A program made the position numbers and the translations under genes. Below, piece by piece: positions 1 to 9,637 of a stretch of 64,000 nt of DNA. The first letter of the stretch is position 1, and the number at the start of each line of letters is the position of its first letter. The notes below the pieces were generated by a model that worked only from the letters and a program-made list of their open reading frames with translations, searched no databases and had not been told where the DNA came from. The stretch is from Nocardioides cavernaquae. GTDB lineage: Bacteria; Actinomycetota; Actinomycetes; Propionibacteriales; Nocardioidaceae. The DNA lies in assembly GCF_003600895.1 (NCBI RefSeq), contig NZ_QYRP01000002.1:186001-250000 (forward strand), given 5' to 3'.

Positions 1-158
1 GCGCCACGCTCGAGCTGCAGGTTGTACCAGTCCAGATCGAACAGGGTCGAGGACGCAAGCACCTTCAGCGATGCGTGGACCGGGTCCTGGCCCGACTGCA
101 CCCGATTGATTGCCCGCCTGGCAACCCGTCGTGCGCGTCGCGTCAGTTCGTTCGCCAT
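1..158 (-). CDS. N-terminus of a probable surface-glycan protein (partial)
   Basis: Only the first 52 codons are in the window; the gene runs off the left edge. The ATG lies at 158-156. The peptide begins with a basic stretch (MANELTRRARRVARR) and ends with FDLDWYNLQL. That resembles the F-D-x-x-W-Y motif often found ahead of the catalytic part in large polysaccharide glycosyltransferases or sulfotransferases. It is divergent from the membrane methyltransferase at 285. The function is inference from one short motif and the glycan genes elsewhere in the window. Confidence 0.5.
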   Translation of the reverse strand, partial: MANELTRRARRVARRAINRVQSGQDPVHASLKVLASSTLFDLDWYNLQLERG

Positions 159-284
159 CGATTCCCCTTTTGCCGAGACAGGTCGACGGTCATCCTGCCA
201 CGGCGTCAACGCGGTAGCCGTCGTCCGTTGCCATTCGTCGGACGCTCTACGATCTGCGGACAGGCACATTCGAAGGAGTCATCA

Positions 285-1295
285 GTGGGTTCGAAACAAG
301 CGCTTCATGTGCTCCGCCAGCTGGCCTACGTCGGCATGGCAGCAGCCGGCGTCGCGGCAGCGGTGCTGGCAGCCGCCGGATCCGTTCGGTGGGCGGTTGC
401 GGCGCTGAGCCTTGTCCCCGTTGCCCTCGCCTATCTCCTGTGGGGTTTCAGCCGGACGCTCCAGGAAACGGCCCACGGACAGCGTGAGCGCCACCAGCAG
501 CTCGGGCGCCAGGTCCGACGGACGAACGCCGGGCTTTCCGAGGTCGCCAAGATCGTGGCCACGCTGGAGAAGCGTCAGGACCCCACGCCGGAGCTCTCCC
601 GAGCAGCGGGCCGGTACGACGAGCTGCGCCGTCGCATTCTCGCCCTCACCCACTCCGTGGACGCGACCGCGAGCGAGACCGTGAACCTGGCTCGCCTCCA
701 GGACGAGCTGCTGCCCGGGACCGCCACGATGCCGACCCTCGGCGGTTGGGCGGCAACCAACCGCACCATCGCGGAACTGGTCTCGATCGTCCTGACCCGC
801 GCCGAGCACCCGACTGTTGTCGAGTGCGGCTCAGGCTCCTCGACCGTCTGGACCGCGGCCGCCCTGCGCAAGCGCGGCGGCGGCAAGGTCATCTCCCTCG
901 ACCACGACGCGTCGTACGCGGAGCGCACCCGGGAGGAGCTGCGCCGCCACGGCTTGTCCGACTACGCCACGGTGATCCACGCACCGCTGACCGACCTTCC
1001 GGGACAGGTGGGACGGCAGTGGTACTCCACCGCCGGGCTCCCCGAGCTCGACGGAGTGGACGTCCTGTTCGTGGACGGCCCGCCCGGAGCCTCGGCCCGT
1101 CTCGCGCGCCAGCCGGCATGGGACACGTTCGCGCCCAGCCTCAACAACGGCGCGCTGGTGATCCTCGACGACACCGACCGCGAGGCCGAGCAGGAGATCG
1201 TCGAGGACTGGACCTCGCGTCCGGTCGCCGGTCGCGACCTGGCCTTCGTGGGCTACCTGGGCCGGGCCACCCTCATGGACGTCACGACCGGCTGA
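285..1295 (+). CDS. Membrane-anchored class I SAM-dependent methyltransferase-like protein
   Basis: The start is taken as GTG 285 because AAGGAG lies at 273-278. An upstream in-frame start at 75 would add 70 residues with no similarity and overlap the divergent gene. The 336-residue product has two N-terminal hydrophobic segments (about 12-33 and 36-54) and a charged, probably coiled-coil stretch to about 130. A Rossmann-like methyltransferase domain follows, with VVECGSGSST (SAM loop) and VDVLFVDGPPG (motif corresponding to DxxFxD). Similar domains occur in surface-polysaccharide methyltransferases. The substrate cannot be read from the sequence. The nearby partial glycan-type gene supports a cell-envelope role. 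Confidence 0.7.
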   Translation: MGSKQALHVLRQLAYVGMAAAGVAAAVLAAAGSVRWAVAALSLVPVALAYLLWGFSRTLQETAHGQRERHQQLGRQVRRTNAGLSEVAKIVATLEKRQDPTPELSRAAGRYDELRRRILALTHSVDATASETVNLARLQDELLPGTATMPTLGGWAATNRTIAELVSIVLTRAEHPTVVECGSGSSTVWTAAALRKRGGGKVISLDHDASYAERTREELRRHGLSDYATVIHAPLTDLPGQVGRQWYSTAGLPELDGVDVLFVDGPPGASARLARQPAWDTFAPSLNNGALVILDDTDREAEQEIVEDWTSRPVAGRDLAFVGYLGRATLMDVTTG

Positions 1296-1305
1296 GAGCC
1301 AGCGA

Positions 1306-1500
1306 TCAACGACGCGACGTCAGCGGGCGGTGGGCGTCGTCCTCGGTGAGCACCGGCAGCGCGGAGCGACCTCGCGCGAGCGCATCGCCCAGCCACGCGG
1401 CGCGCGGGATCTCTTCGCCGCGGTGTGGGTAGGCGACGTACAGGACGACGAGAGCTGCCACGGCAACGGCAGCCAGAAGCACCAGCAGGATAAGGAACAT
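1306..1500 (-). CDS. Small single-pass membrane protein, unknown function
   Basis: This is a 64-residue product with ATG at 1500. Residues 1-24 form one hydrophobic helix (MFLILLVLLAAVAVAALVVL), followed by a short polar tail of about 40 residues. GGGGTGA lies about 7 nt before the start. A longer in-frame start at 1554 adds 18 arginine-rich residues without a good ribosome site, so I reject it. The gene is convergent with the methyltransferase gene and downstream of smc. I do not recognise a family. Being an intact short ORF with a ribosome site and a clear helix is the only support. Confidence 0.5.
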   Translation of the reverse strand: MFLILLVLLAAVAVAALVVLYVAYPHRGEEIPRAAWLGDALARGRSALPVLTEDDAHRPLTSRR

Positions 1501-1630
1501 CAGTGATTCACCCCGAGTGAGTCGATTTTTCCTGGGTCGGCGACATCGTGCCATGGCAAAGGAAACTGGAGGTTGCCAGCAGGAGCCGGGGACGCCCGAT
1601 CGTGGCGCGCATCACGCCATGCCTGTCGGA

Positions 1631-4600
1631 TCAGGCGTTGGCAGCCTCACGCAGACGCTGGCTGATGACGGCCGAGACACCGTCGCCACGCATCGTCACG
1701 CCGTAGAGCGCGTCACCCACCTCCATCGTGCGCTTCTGGTGGGTGATCACCAGCAGCTGGGAGTTCTCGCGCAGCTCTTCGTAGATCTCGAGCAGCCGAC
1801 CGAGGTTGGTGTCGTCGAGCGCCGCCTCGACCTCGTCGAGGATGTAGAACGGCGACGGGCGGGCCTTGAAGAGCGCGACCAGGAAGGCGACCGCGACCAG
1901 CGAGCGCTCGCCACCGGAGAGCAGCGAGAGCCGCTTGACCTTCTTGCCGGGCGGGCGAGCCTCGACCTCGATGCCGGTGGTCAGCATGTTGTCGGGGTCG
2001 GTGAGGATCAGCCGACCCTCGCCACCGGGGAACAGCCGGGAGAAGACGTGGTCGAACGCGACGCGGACGTCCTCCCACGCCTCGACGAAGACCTGCTCGA
2101 CGCGGGCGTCGACCTCCTTGACGATGTCCAGGAGGTCCTTGCGGGTCTTCTTCAGGTCCTCGAGCTGCTCGGTGAGGAACTTGTGGCGCTCCTCCATGGC
2201 CGTGAACTCCTCGAGGGCGAGCGGGTTGACCCGGCCCAGCATCGCCAGCGCCCGCTCGGCCGTCTTGAGCCGCTTGGCCTGCTCCTCGCGCACGAACGAA
2301 GCGGGCTCGGGGGCCTCCTGCCCGTCTTCCAGCTCGCCCACGAACGGGATCAGGTTCGCCGGTCCGTAGTCGTTGATCAGGCCCTCGGCGTCGAGCCCGA
2401 GCTCCTCGAGCGCGCGCTCCTCGAGCTGCTCGATGCGCATGCGCTGCTGGGCGCGGGCCATCTCGTCGCGGTGCACCGAGTTGACCAGCTCGTCGTGCTC
2501 GCGACCGAGGTCGCGAAGCGTGGTGCGGATGGCGAGCAGCTCGTGCTCGCGTCCGGAACGGGCCTGCTCGACGGCGGTCCGCGCGTGGGCGGCCAGGTCG
2601 ATGGAGCGCTCGAGCGCTGCAAGGGCAGCACGCACTCCGACCTGGACGGCCTCTGCGGCCCGACCTTCGCGGAGCAGCCGCTCGCGCCGCTCGGCGGCAC
2701 GCTGGCGGGTCTCCCGCTCCTGACGGGCCTGGCGGAGCAGCGCGTCGGCGCGGCCGTGCAGTGCACGCGCCCGCTCCTCGGAGGTGCGCAGGGCGAGGCG
2801 TGCATCCATCTCGCCCTGACGGGCGGCACGGGCCGCCTCGATCAGCTGCTCGCGGACGCTGGTGTCGGGCTCCTCGTCGGGAGCATCCACCGCGGTCGCG
2901 AGCCGGGCCTCGAGCTCGGCCAGGCCCGCGGCGTCGCGGTCGCGCGCCTCCTCGGCCTTGGCGATGGCCTCCGCGATGCGCTCGGCCTCGGCACGTGCCG
3001 AACGGGACTGGGAACCGTACTGGCCCAGCTCCTCCGCGACGGCTGCCAGCGTGGCATCGGACTCGTGCAGCTTGGCGAGGGCGACATCCGCGCGCTTCTG
3101 CGCGTCGAGGCGCTCCGCCTCGAGCCGCGAGGTCTCGAAGACCAGGCGCTCGGACGCTGCGGTGGCCTCGGCGAGCTGGGCACTGGTGTCGTCGACGGCG
3201 GCCTGGATCTCGATCAGGCTGGGCTGCGCGGACGAGCCTCCGGCCGCGAAGTGCGCACCGAGCAGGTCCCCGTCGCGGGTGACCGCGGTGACGTCGGGCA
3301 GGCCCTCGACCAGTGCCTTCGCCGCAGCGAGGTCCTGCACGACGGCGATCTTGAAAAGGAGGCGTGCGAGCGCAGGGGTGAGACCGTCGGGGCACTCGAC
3401 CACGTCGACGGCGTACGCCGCGCCGGACGGCAGGCTCGGCCAGTCGCCACGCGAGACGGCCGGGCCACCGCCGAGCACGATGCCGGCACGGCCCAGGTCG
3501 TCGGTCTTGAGGCGGCCGATGGCGCCGATCGCGGCATCGGCGTCAGCAACGGCGATCGCGTCAGCAGCGGATCCGAGGGCGGCAGCCACCGCGGCCTCGT
3601 GGCCGGGGCTGACCGTCAGGAGCGCGGCGACGGAGCCGAGCAGCCCGGAGACCGAGTCGGAGGCGGCGAGCAGCGCACCGACGCCGTCCTTGCGGTTGAG
3701 ACCGATCTCCAGGGCCTCGCGACGGGCAGCCAGCGCGGAGCGCTCGCGCTCCAGCTCGGCTGCCTCGGACTGCATCTTGGCGAGTCGTTCCTCGAGGTCG
3801 TCGAGCACGCCCATGGCTGCCTCGTGCTCGGCGTCGAGGCCCTCCTCGCCGGCGTCGAGGCCGGCGACCTTGGTCTCCAGCGCGGTGAAGTCACGCTGGG
3901 CGCGCTCGGCCCGGGCGTTGGCGTCCTCACGGGCGAGGGTGAGGCGGCCGACCTCGTCGGCAGCGGCGGCGGCACGCGACTTGAGGGCGTTGACCTGACC
4001 GGTGAGCCGGGCCAGGCCCTCACGGCGGTCGGCAGCGGCCCGCTGGAGGCCGGCAATGCGGCGCTCCTCCTCGGCTGCTGCGTCCTCGGCACTCTTGCGC
4101 CAGGCGATCGCGTCATCCATGGCCACGCGGTGGCCGTCGACCTCGAGGGAGATGGCCTGCTCCTGGCCACGCGCACGCTCGGCGTCGGCCTCGAGCTGCT
4201 CGGGGTCGCGTCCGTTGTGGGTCGTCACCTCGGCCTGGCCAGCAGCGTTGCGCACCCGCTCGGACGCCAGTGACTGCGTGCCACGCAGCCGCTCGCGCAG
4301 CCCCGAGAGCGCGAACCAGGTCTCCTGGGCGCGCGACAGTGCGGGCAGGTCCTCACGCAGAGCGGCCTCGAGCGAGGCCTCGACCTCGCGAGCCTGCGCG
4401 ATCGACGCCTCGACCTCGGCGCGACGCTGCACGAGCACGGTCTCGTCGGCCATCTCCTGCTCGAGCGAGGTGCGAGCGGTCACTAGGTCATCTGCGAGGA
4501 GGCGGGCGCGCGCGTCGCGGACGTCGGCCTGGACGGTGGCGGCCCGGCGGGCCACCTCGGCCTGGCGGCCCAGCGGCTTGAGCTGGCGGCGGATCTCGAC

Positions 4601-5185
4601 CAGCAGGTCGTTGAGCCGGTGCAGGTTGGCCTCGGTGGAGTCGAGCTTGCGGAGCGCCTTCTCCTTGCGCTTGCGGTGCTTGAGGACGCCAGCAGCCTCC
4701 TCGATGAAGCCGCGCCGCTCCTCCGGAGTGGCCCTCAGGATCTGGTCGAGCTGGCCCTGGCCGACGATGACGTGCATCTCCCGACCGATGCCAGAGTCGC
4801 TGAGCAGCTCCTGCACGTCGAGCAGACGACAGGTCTGGCCGTTGATGGCGTACTCCGAGCCACCGTTGCGGAACATCGTCCGCGCGATCGTGACCTCGGC
4901 GTACTCGATCGGGAGGGCGCCGTCGGAATTGTCGATGGTCAGCTGGACCTCGGCGCGGCCGAGCGGCGGGCGCCCGGCGGTGCCGGCGAAGATGACGTCC
5001 TCCATCTTGCCGCCGCGCAGCGACTTCGCGCCCTGCTCACCCATCACCCACGCCAGCGCGTCGACGACATTGGACTTGCCCGAACCGTTGGGTCCGACGA
5101 TGCAGGTGATGCCGGGCTCGAGCTGCAGGGTCGTGGAGGACGCGAAGGACTTGAAGCCCTTGAGGGTCAGGCTCTTCAGGTACAC
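1631..5185 (-). CDS. smc: Chromosome segregation protein SMC
   Basis: Encodes the ATPase of the SMC-ScpAB condensin that compacts and resolves chromosomes. The start is GTG 5185, giving VYLKSLTLKGFKSF, the typical SMC N-terminus; the longer ORF adds 39 unrelated residues. The product is 1184 residues, normal for the family. Walker A GPNGSGKS is at 31-38. Long coiled coils flank a hinge near 500-680. The C-terminal head carries the signature LSGGERSLVAVAFL and Walker B FYILDEVEAALDD. It is preceded by an MFS gene on the same strand with a 10-nt gap, so the two may be cotranscribed. scpA and scpB are not in the window. Confidence 0.97.
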   Translation of the reverse strand: MYLKSLTLKGFKSFASSTTLQLEPGITCIVGPNGSGKSNVVDALAWVMGEQGAKSLRGGKMEDVIFAGTAGRPPLGRAEVQLTIDNSDGALPIEYAEVTIARTMFRNGGSEYAINGQTCRLLDVQELLSDSGIGREMHVIVGQGQLDQILRATPEERRGFIEEAAGVLKHRKRKEKALRKLDSTEANLHRLNDLLVEIRRQLKPLGRQAEVARRAATVQADVRDARARLLADDLVTARTSLEQEMADETVLVQRRAEVEASIAQAREVEASLEAALREDLPALSRAQETWFALSGLRERLRGTQSLASERVRNAAGQAEVTTHNGRDPEQLEADAERARGQEQAISLEVDGHRVAMDDAIAWRKSAEDAAAEEERRIAGLQRAAADRREGLARLTGQVNALKSRAAAAADEVGRLTLAREDANARAERAQRDFTALETKVAGLDAGEEGLDAEHEAAMGVLDDLEERLAKMQSEAAELERERSALAARREALEIGLNRKDGVGALLAASDSVSGLLGSVAALLTVSPGHEAAVAAALGSAADAIAVADADAAIGAIGRLKTDDLGRAGIVLGGGPAVSRGDWPSLPSGAAYAVDVVECPDGLTPALARLLFKIAVVQDLAAAKALVEGLPDVTAVTRDGDLLGAHFAAGGSSAQPSLIEIQAAVDDTSAQLAEATAASERLVFETSRLEAERLDAQKRADVALAKLHESDATLAAVAEELGQYGSQSRSARAEAERIAEAIAKAEEARDRDAAGLAELEARLATAVDAPDEEPDTSVREQLIEAARAARQGEMDARLALRTSEERARALHGRADALLRQARQERETRQRAAERRERLLREGRAAEAVQVGVRAALAALERSIDLAAHARTAVEQARSGREHELLAIRTTLRDLGREHDELVNSVHRDEMARAQQRMRIEQLEERALEELGLDAEGLINDYGPANLIPFVGELEDGQEAPEPASFVREEQAKRLKTAERALAMLGRVNPLALEEFTAMEERHKFLTEQLEDLKKTRKDLLDIVKEVDARVEQVFVEAWEDVRVAFDHVFSRLFPGGEGRLILTDPDNMLTTGIEVEARPPGKKVKRLSLLSGGERSLVAVAFLVALFKARPSPFYILDEVEAALDDTNLGRLLEIYEELRENSQLLVITHQKRTMEVGDALYGVTMRGDGVSAVISQRLREAANA

Positions 5186-5195
5186 GAATCGCAGA

Positions 5196-6419
5196 CTACA
5201 ACGCAGCGAGCCTGCGCCAGAGCAACCCGAGCGCGGCGAGCGACACGGCCGCCGCGCCCCAGTACGCCGCGGCGACGCCGCCGACGGTCGCCAGCAGGCC
5301 ACCGGCCACGCATCCGGCGACGATCGAGCTCAGTGCGAGGGCCACCACGGCCGCCGAGACGGCCTCGGAAGCGACCGGCGCGACCCTGGCTCGACGCTCG
5401 GCCCGGAGCTGTCCGCTCCACACGACAGCGACGACCCCGAGCAGGGCAACGGCCACGTAGGCCAGCCAGGCGACGGTCGTGAGCGCCAGCGCCGAGTAGC
5501 CCACGGCCTCCGCCAGCAGGCCAGCCCTCAGCAGCCGACCCGGAGCGGTCAGACGGGCGATCCTGTCCTCAAGCAGCACACCTGCGAGCCCACCCGCAGC
5601 ACCGGCGCTGATCAACAGTCCGAAGCCGACCGGCCCCACGCCGAGCTGGTCGGCGGCGTAGAGCACGAGCAGGGACCACCCCGCCGCCCAGGCCGCCTGC
5701 GACGCCATCGCGGCCAGCGCAAGCGCGCTCAGCGCAGGGTCGACGGCGATCCGGCGCAGCCCGGTGCGGATCGGGCGACGCGTGCGGGCGCTCCGCCGGC
5801 GCCGCCCGGCCGCGCGAGCCGGGCCGGCAAGCACCAGGCCGGACAGCACCCAAGCAGCCAGGACCAGCAGGGAGGCCTGCGCTGCAAACGGAACACCACC
5901 GCCGACGGTGAAGAGCAACGCACCGAGCGCGGGACCGAGCAGCTGGGTGCCGAGCATGAAGCCGGCGTCGACCCGGTCGGTGAGGGTGGCCAGGTCGTCC
6001 GGCTCGGTGACCAGCATCGCGCCGATCGGCCCTGTGGCGGCATCGACGACAGTCTCGAGCACACCGAGCACGAGCAGCGCGGACAGCAGTCCCCCGACCG
6101 AGGCGTGCCCGGTCCCGATCGCGAGCGCCAGCAAGAGCAGCACGCACGCGCGCAGTCCGTTGCCGACGACGACGAGGGTCCGGCGGTGGGCGAGGTCGGC
6201 CAGCGCCGCGGCGTACGGTCCGAGGAGGAGGAACGGGACCCGTTGGAGCGCCACGGCCAGCGCGATCGGCAGCGGGGCGTGCGTCACCGACGCGACCGCG
6301 AGCGGGCCCGCGGCGAGGGCGACACCGTCGACCACGTGGGTCAGCCAGACCGCCGGCAGCAGCCGGCGCACGCCGTCACCCAGACGCGCGGGGACGACGC
6401 GGTCGGCAAGGGCACTCAC
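5196..6419 (-). CDS. MFS-type transporter
   Basis: A 407-residue polytopic membrane protein with about 10-12 hydrophobic helices. An early cytoplasmic loop (GPYAAALADLAHRRTLVVV) matches the MFS loop 2-3 pattern G-x-x-A-D-x-x-x-R-R, and a basic arginine-rich loop lies near the middle (GRRRRSARTRRPIRTGLRR). The start is GTG 6419. The general form is that of exporters of small molecules or drugs (DHA/EntS-like). The substrate is not determinable. It sits directly upstream of smc, which is not a functional hint. Confidence 0.8.
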   Translation of the reverse strand: MSALADRVVPARLGDGVRRLLPAVWLTHVVDGVALAAGPLAVASVTHAPLPIALAVALQRVPFLLLGPYAAALADLAHRRTLVVVGNGLRACVLLLLALAIGTGHASVGGLLSALLVLGVLETVVDAATGPIGAMLVTEPDDLATLTDRVDAGFMLGTQLLGPALGALLFTVGGGVPFAAQASLLVLAAWVLSGLVLAGPARAAGRRRRSARTRRPIRTGLRRIAVDPALSALALAAMASQAAWAAGWSLLVLYAADQLGVGPVGFGLLISAGAAGGLAGVLLEDRIARLTAPGRLLRAGLLAEAVGYSALALTTVAWLAYVAVALLGVVAVVWSGQLRAERRARVAPVASEAVSAAVVALALSSIVAGCVAGGLLATVGGVAAAYWGAAAVSLAALGLLWRRLAAL

Positions 6420-6533
6420 AAGGAGAGCAGGTTACGCGGGACGAGACGTCCCGGTTGAATCAGCCCCGCCCGTGACGCGGGCGCAGGGAAGGGACGCGAG
6501 CACCCGGAGGTGCGCACTGTCAGCGAACCGGCC

Positions 6534-6743
6534 TCAGGCCGGCTGCATCTCCTCGAGGTCGGCCCAGGAGTTCTCCTGAGCCGCGGCAAGCCGGTCGTTC
6601 TCGTCCTGCAAGCGGACGATGAGAGCCTCGAGGTCAAGGACGCGCTCGCGGAGCTGGCGGTTCTCGGCGGCAAGCCGGTTCGCCAGGGGTCGCGAGGGGT
6701 CACGCAGGTCGCTGCTCATGTAACCGAGGAGCGCCTTGGCCAT
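6534..6743 (-). CDS. Small conserved coiled-coil protein
   Basis: The 69-residue product starts at ATG 6743 behind a strong GGAGG (about 5 nt spacing). After MAKALLGYMSSDLRDPSRP it becomes a heptad-rich helix with leucines at regular spacing (LAAENRQLRERVLDLEALI) and ends in acidic residues. Short proteins with the MAKALLGY start are, to my recollection, found across actinobacteria without assigned function. It is probably a soluble dimeric coiled coil. A 7-bp inverted repeat (CCGGCCT/AGGCCGG, 6528-6542) covers its stop codon and could act in termination. Confidence 0.65.
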   Translation of the reverse strand: MAKALLGYMSSDLRDPSRPLANRLAAENRQLRERVLDLEALIVRLQDENDRLAAAQENSWADLEEMQPA

Positions 6744-6899
6744 GAAAATCCTCCGAACGTGGGAGTGAAATCGCTGGTCCCGACCGTTCGCGGGGCCGTC
6801 TTCAAGGGTCGCACTGCGCTGCGCGCGAGTCAATCTGACGTGATCGACACCCCAGCGGCCCCAGAACGCGCCCCGCCCAGCGCCGCGCCCAGCGGCGGG

Positions 6900-7805
6900 T
6901 CAGCGGCGGCGGAGACGATCGCGGAGCGCGAGGAGCTCGGCCTTCTCGTCCTCGCTGAGCGAGTCCTGGCCGTTGGCGTGGATCTTCTCCAGCAGGGCGT
7001 TCATCCGCGCCTCGTCGTGCGACTCCCTGGGGCCGGCCGGGAGGCTCGACCCCTCCCACGGCCCGGCGACGACTCGGGGCCCGCGGCTCGACGGGTGCCG
7101 GGGCGAGCGCGACGACCGCGGCGGCTTCGGAGCGCGCTTCGGGCGGGAGAGGTGCGGGATGATGTGGTGCTCGGAGAGCATCCCGAGCGAGCGGGCGATG
7201 ATCGCGCAGATCGCGATGCCGATCAGCAGGTAGAGCGGGTATGCCCAGGAGCGGTACTGCAGCTCGCCGAGGACCGTGACCGCCACCAGCACCAGGCCGA
7301 AGACCCAGGCCGGGATGTTGAACATGAACCTGCGGTGTGGCCACTCAGCGATCCAGGCGAGCAGGACCATCATCTCGACCGTGCTCAGCCCGCTGTCCGT
7401 AACGACCTGGCCGGTCGACACGTAGAGCAGCACCGAGATGGCCGCGAACACCAGCGTCGCGCCGATGAAGAACTCGAGCAGCCGCTTGCGGCCCAGGAGG
7501 TTGTCCTCGAGGTCCTTGCCGAAGTACCAGAAGAAGGCGATGGTCAGGACCGGCCAGAAGCCGATGCCGCCGGGGTAGGCGAACGGCCACGTCACGATGC
7601 GCCAGAGCTCGCCATGGGCGATCGCGACCGGGTCCAGGATCAGCTTGCCCGGGATCGGAGTCATCAGCGTCAGCGCGCCGAACAACATGGCGATCGCACT
7701 CAGCAGGGCGACACCAACAGCGGTTCCCACCTCGAGCGTGCCGATGTGGAACCAGGGGTCGTGGGGTGCCCCACCCGAGGGGCTGAGCCGGAAGCGTCGT
7801 CGCAC
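6900..7805 (-). CDS. Rhomboid-like membrane protein lacking the protease serine motif
   Basis: The 301-residue product has about six hydrophobic helices (to about residue 220) and a soluble tail. The GELWRIVTWPF segment matches the rhomboid L1/TM1-2 region. In active rhomboids the fourth helix carries GxSG and the sixth a catalytic His. Here the matching helix reads TDSGLSTVEMMVLLAW and I see no clear GxSG/His dyad, so it is more likely an inactive rhomboid or derlin-like protein. The tail ends with a helical acidic element (DSLSEDEKAELLALRDRL), typical of a small C-terminal domain seen in actinobacterial rhomboid-like proteins. GTG start at 7805. No substrate can be inferred. Confidence 0.7.
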   Translation of the reverse strand: MRRRFRLSPSGGAPHDPWFHIGTLEVGTAVGVALLSAIAMLFGALTLMTPIPGKLILDPVAIAHGELWRIVTWPFAYPGGIGFWPVLTIAFFWYFGKDLEDNLLGRKRLLEFFIGATLVFAAISVLLYVSTGQVVTDSGLSTVEMMVLLAWIAEWPHRRFMFNIPAWVFGLVLVAVTVLGELQYRSWAYPLYLLIGIAICAIIARSLGMLSEHHIIPHLSRPKRAPKPPRSSRSPRHPSSRGPRVVAGPWEGSSLPAGPRESHDEARMNALLEKIHANGQDSLSEDEKAELLALRDRLRRR

Positions 7806-7847
7806 GCTGGCATCGTACGGGGTCCGTGGACGGCTCCGGCCCGAACT

Positions 7848-8765
7848 TCACCGGCTCGTGCGGGGCGGCTTCTGACAGACCGGGCAGAAGTACGACGAAC
7901 GGTTCATGAAGGACGTACGCCGCATGGAGGTGCCGCACCGGCGGCACGGCTCATCCTCGCGGCCGTAGGCGTTGAGCGACCGCTCGAAGTAGCCGGACTG
8001 CCCGTTGACGTTGACGTACAGCGCATCGAACGAGGTGCCGCCCTGAGCGAGGGCCTCCGTCATCACGTCGTGGGCGTGCGCCGCGAGCTCCCGCACCTGG
8101 GTGGCGGCCAGCCGCTCCCCCGGCCGCTCGCCGTGCAGACCCGCTCGCCACAGCGCCTCGTCGGCATAGATGTTGCCGACGCCGCTGACGAGGTTCTGGT
8201 CCAGCAGGAGCCGCTTGATCGCCGAGGTGCGCTTGCGGACGCGCCGCACGAACTCGTCGCGGTCGAACTCCGGGTCGAGCAGGTCACGTGCGATGTGCGC
8301 GATCTCGTCGGGCAGCTCGGCTCCGCCGGGCGAGAAGGAGAGCCCGCCGAACATCCGCTGGTCGACGAACCGGAGCTCGCTGCCGTCCTCGAGGACGAAG
8401 CGCACCCGCAGGTGCTTCTCGTCAGGCGCACCGACGGGCTGCACCAGCATCTGCCCGGACATCCCCAGGTGGCCGAGCAGCGCGTCAGCATCGACTCTGT
8501 CGGCACCAGTTTCGGGAACTTCCTCAGCCGCCCCGGCACTCACGGACGCGGCGGACGCCGGGGACAGGGGGAGCCAGAGGTACTTGCCGCGGCGACGTGC
8601 CGCGGTGAACGTGCGGCCGATCAGCGAGGCAGCAAACCCGGAAGCCCCGGCCGGGTCGCGGCGTACCGGGCGCTCGTGGAGCACGTCGACGCGCGTGATC
8701 AGACGGTCGAGCGCGTGCGACTCCAGTCCGCGGCGTACGACTTCAACCTCGGGCAGTTCGGGCAC
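7848..8765 (-). CDS. mutM: Formamidopyrimidine-DNA glycosylase
   Basis: Removes oxidised purines such as 8-oxoguanine and FaPy from DNA and nicks the abasic site. The GTG start at 8765 gives MPELPEVE, with the catalytic N-terminal proline (P2) and E3. The C-terminal zinc finger is intact (CRRCGTSM...YFCPVCQK). [22 protein letters not shown] is the helix-two-turn-helix DNA-binding segment. At 305 residues it is slightly longer than the usual 270-290, owing to an insert near residue 75 ([20 protein letters not shown]). It lies downstream of rnc, the common actinobacterial order. Confidence 0.96.
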   Translation of the reverse strand: MPELPEVEVVRRGLESHALDRLITRVDVLHERPVRRDPAGASGFAASLIGRTFTAARRRGKYLWLPLSPASAASVSAGAAEEVPETGADRVDADALLGHLGMSGQMLVQPVGAPDEKHLRVRFVLEDGSELRFVDQRMFGGLSFSPGGAELPDEIAHIARDLLDPEFDRDEFVRRVRKRTSAIKRLLLDQNLVSGVGNIYADEALWRAGLHGERPGERLAATQVRELAAHAHDVMTEALAQGGTSFDALYVNVNGQSGYFERSLNAYGREDEPCRRCGTSMRRTSFMNRSSYFCPVCQKPPRTSR

Positions 8766-8841
8766 GTGCAGATCCTAGGTGCAGGACTTCGCGCGCGATT
8801 CGGTCGGTTGTCGTGTCGTGCACCGCACAACAAGTGCCCGA

Positions 8842-8861
8842 TTCACCGGCTGGCCGGTGAA
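8842..8861. terminator. Short hairpin between rnc and mutM
   Basis: TTCACCGGC / GCCGGTGAA pair around a 2-nt loop (or 8 bp with a CTGG loop), just after the rnc stop on the minus strand. No U-run follows, so it may be a weak terminator or an RNA-stability element between rnc and mutM. Confidence 0.35.
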
Positions 8862-8880
8862 ACTGCCACAGCGCAGGCCG

Positions 8881-9621
8881 TCAGTTGTTGATGGACTCGG
8901 TGGTGGCGGCGAGCTCGGCATCGCCGTCGCCGTCAACCGGCGTCGCGGCGATCTCGCGGTACGCCGTCTCGGCAGCCTGCTGCTCGGCTTCCTTCTTGGA
9001 GCGGCCCTCGCCGTGGCCGTAGAGCTGGTTGCCGACGCGGACCTGCGCGGTGAAGGTGCGCATGTGGTCGGGCCCCGCGCCCTGGATGACGTACTCGGGG
9101 ACACCGAGGGAGCGCTCTGCGGAGAGCTCCTGGAGCGAGGTCTTCCAGTCCAGACCGGCACCGAGGCCGGCAGCGGCCTCCATGAGCGGGTCGAACAGAA
9201 GGTGGATCAGGGTGCCGGCAACCTCGAAGCCGCCGGAGAGGTAAACCGCTCCGATGACAGCCTCGACGGTGTCGGAGAGGATCGACGCCTTGTCGCGGCC
9301 GCCGGTGCTCTCCTCGCCCTTGCCGAGCTTGATGTGCTCGCCGAGACCGATGGTGCGGGCGACCTCGGCCAGCGCTCGCGCGTTGACGACGGCCGCCCGC
9401 AGCTTGGCCAGCCGGCCCTCGGAGAGGTCCGGGTGGGTGCGGTACAGCGATTCGGTGACCACGATGCCGAGCACCGAGTCGCCCAGGAACTCCAGGCGCT
9501 CGTTGGTCGGCAGACCGCCGTTCTCGTAGGCGAACGATCGGTGCGTCATGGCGCGCTCGAGCAGCTCAGGATCCAGGATCGGATCGCCGAGAGCTTCCCG
9601 CAGCTCGCCGTAGGTGGTCAG
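8881..9621 (-). CDS. rnc: Ribonuclease III
   Basis: Cleaves double-stranded RNA, including rRNA precursors. The endonuclease domain has the signature [13 protein letters not shown], and the second acidic cluster is in [15 protein letters not shown]. The C-terminal dsRNA-binding domain spans about the last 75 residues (TSLQELSAE...[14 protein letters not shown]). Start choice: ATG, GTG or TTG codons upstream would overlap rpmF and add an unrelated Ala/Ser/Arg-rich stretch, while the next ATG (in [13 protein letters not shown]) would cut into the catalytic domain. CTG 9621 (giving [13 protein letters not shown]) fits homologous starts and has AAGG about 8 nt upstream. The product is then 246 residues. 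Confidence 0.93.
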   Translation of the reverse strand: MTTYGELREALGDPILDPELLERAMTHRSFAYENGGLPTNERLEFLGDSVLGIVVTESLYRTHPDLSEGRLAKLRAAVVNARALAEVARTIGLGEHIKLGKGEESTGGRDKASILSDTVEAVIGAVYLSGGFEVAGTLIHLLFDPLMEAAAGLGAGLDWKTSLQELSAERSLGVPEYVIQGAGPDHMRTFTAQVRVGNQLYGHGEGRSKKEAEQQAAETAYREIAATPVDGDGDAELAATTESINN

Positions 9622-9637
9622 GGGTGAACCTTGTGGT

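Noticed and set aside
1517..4273. Long plus-strand open frame (918 codons) across smc
   Set aside because: It lies antisense to smc, which has full-length SMC motifs. High GC leaves complementary frames open.
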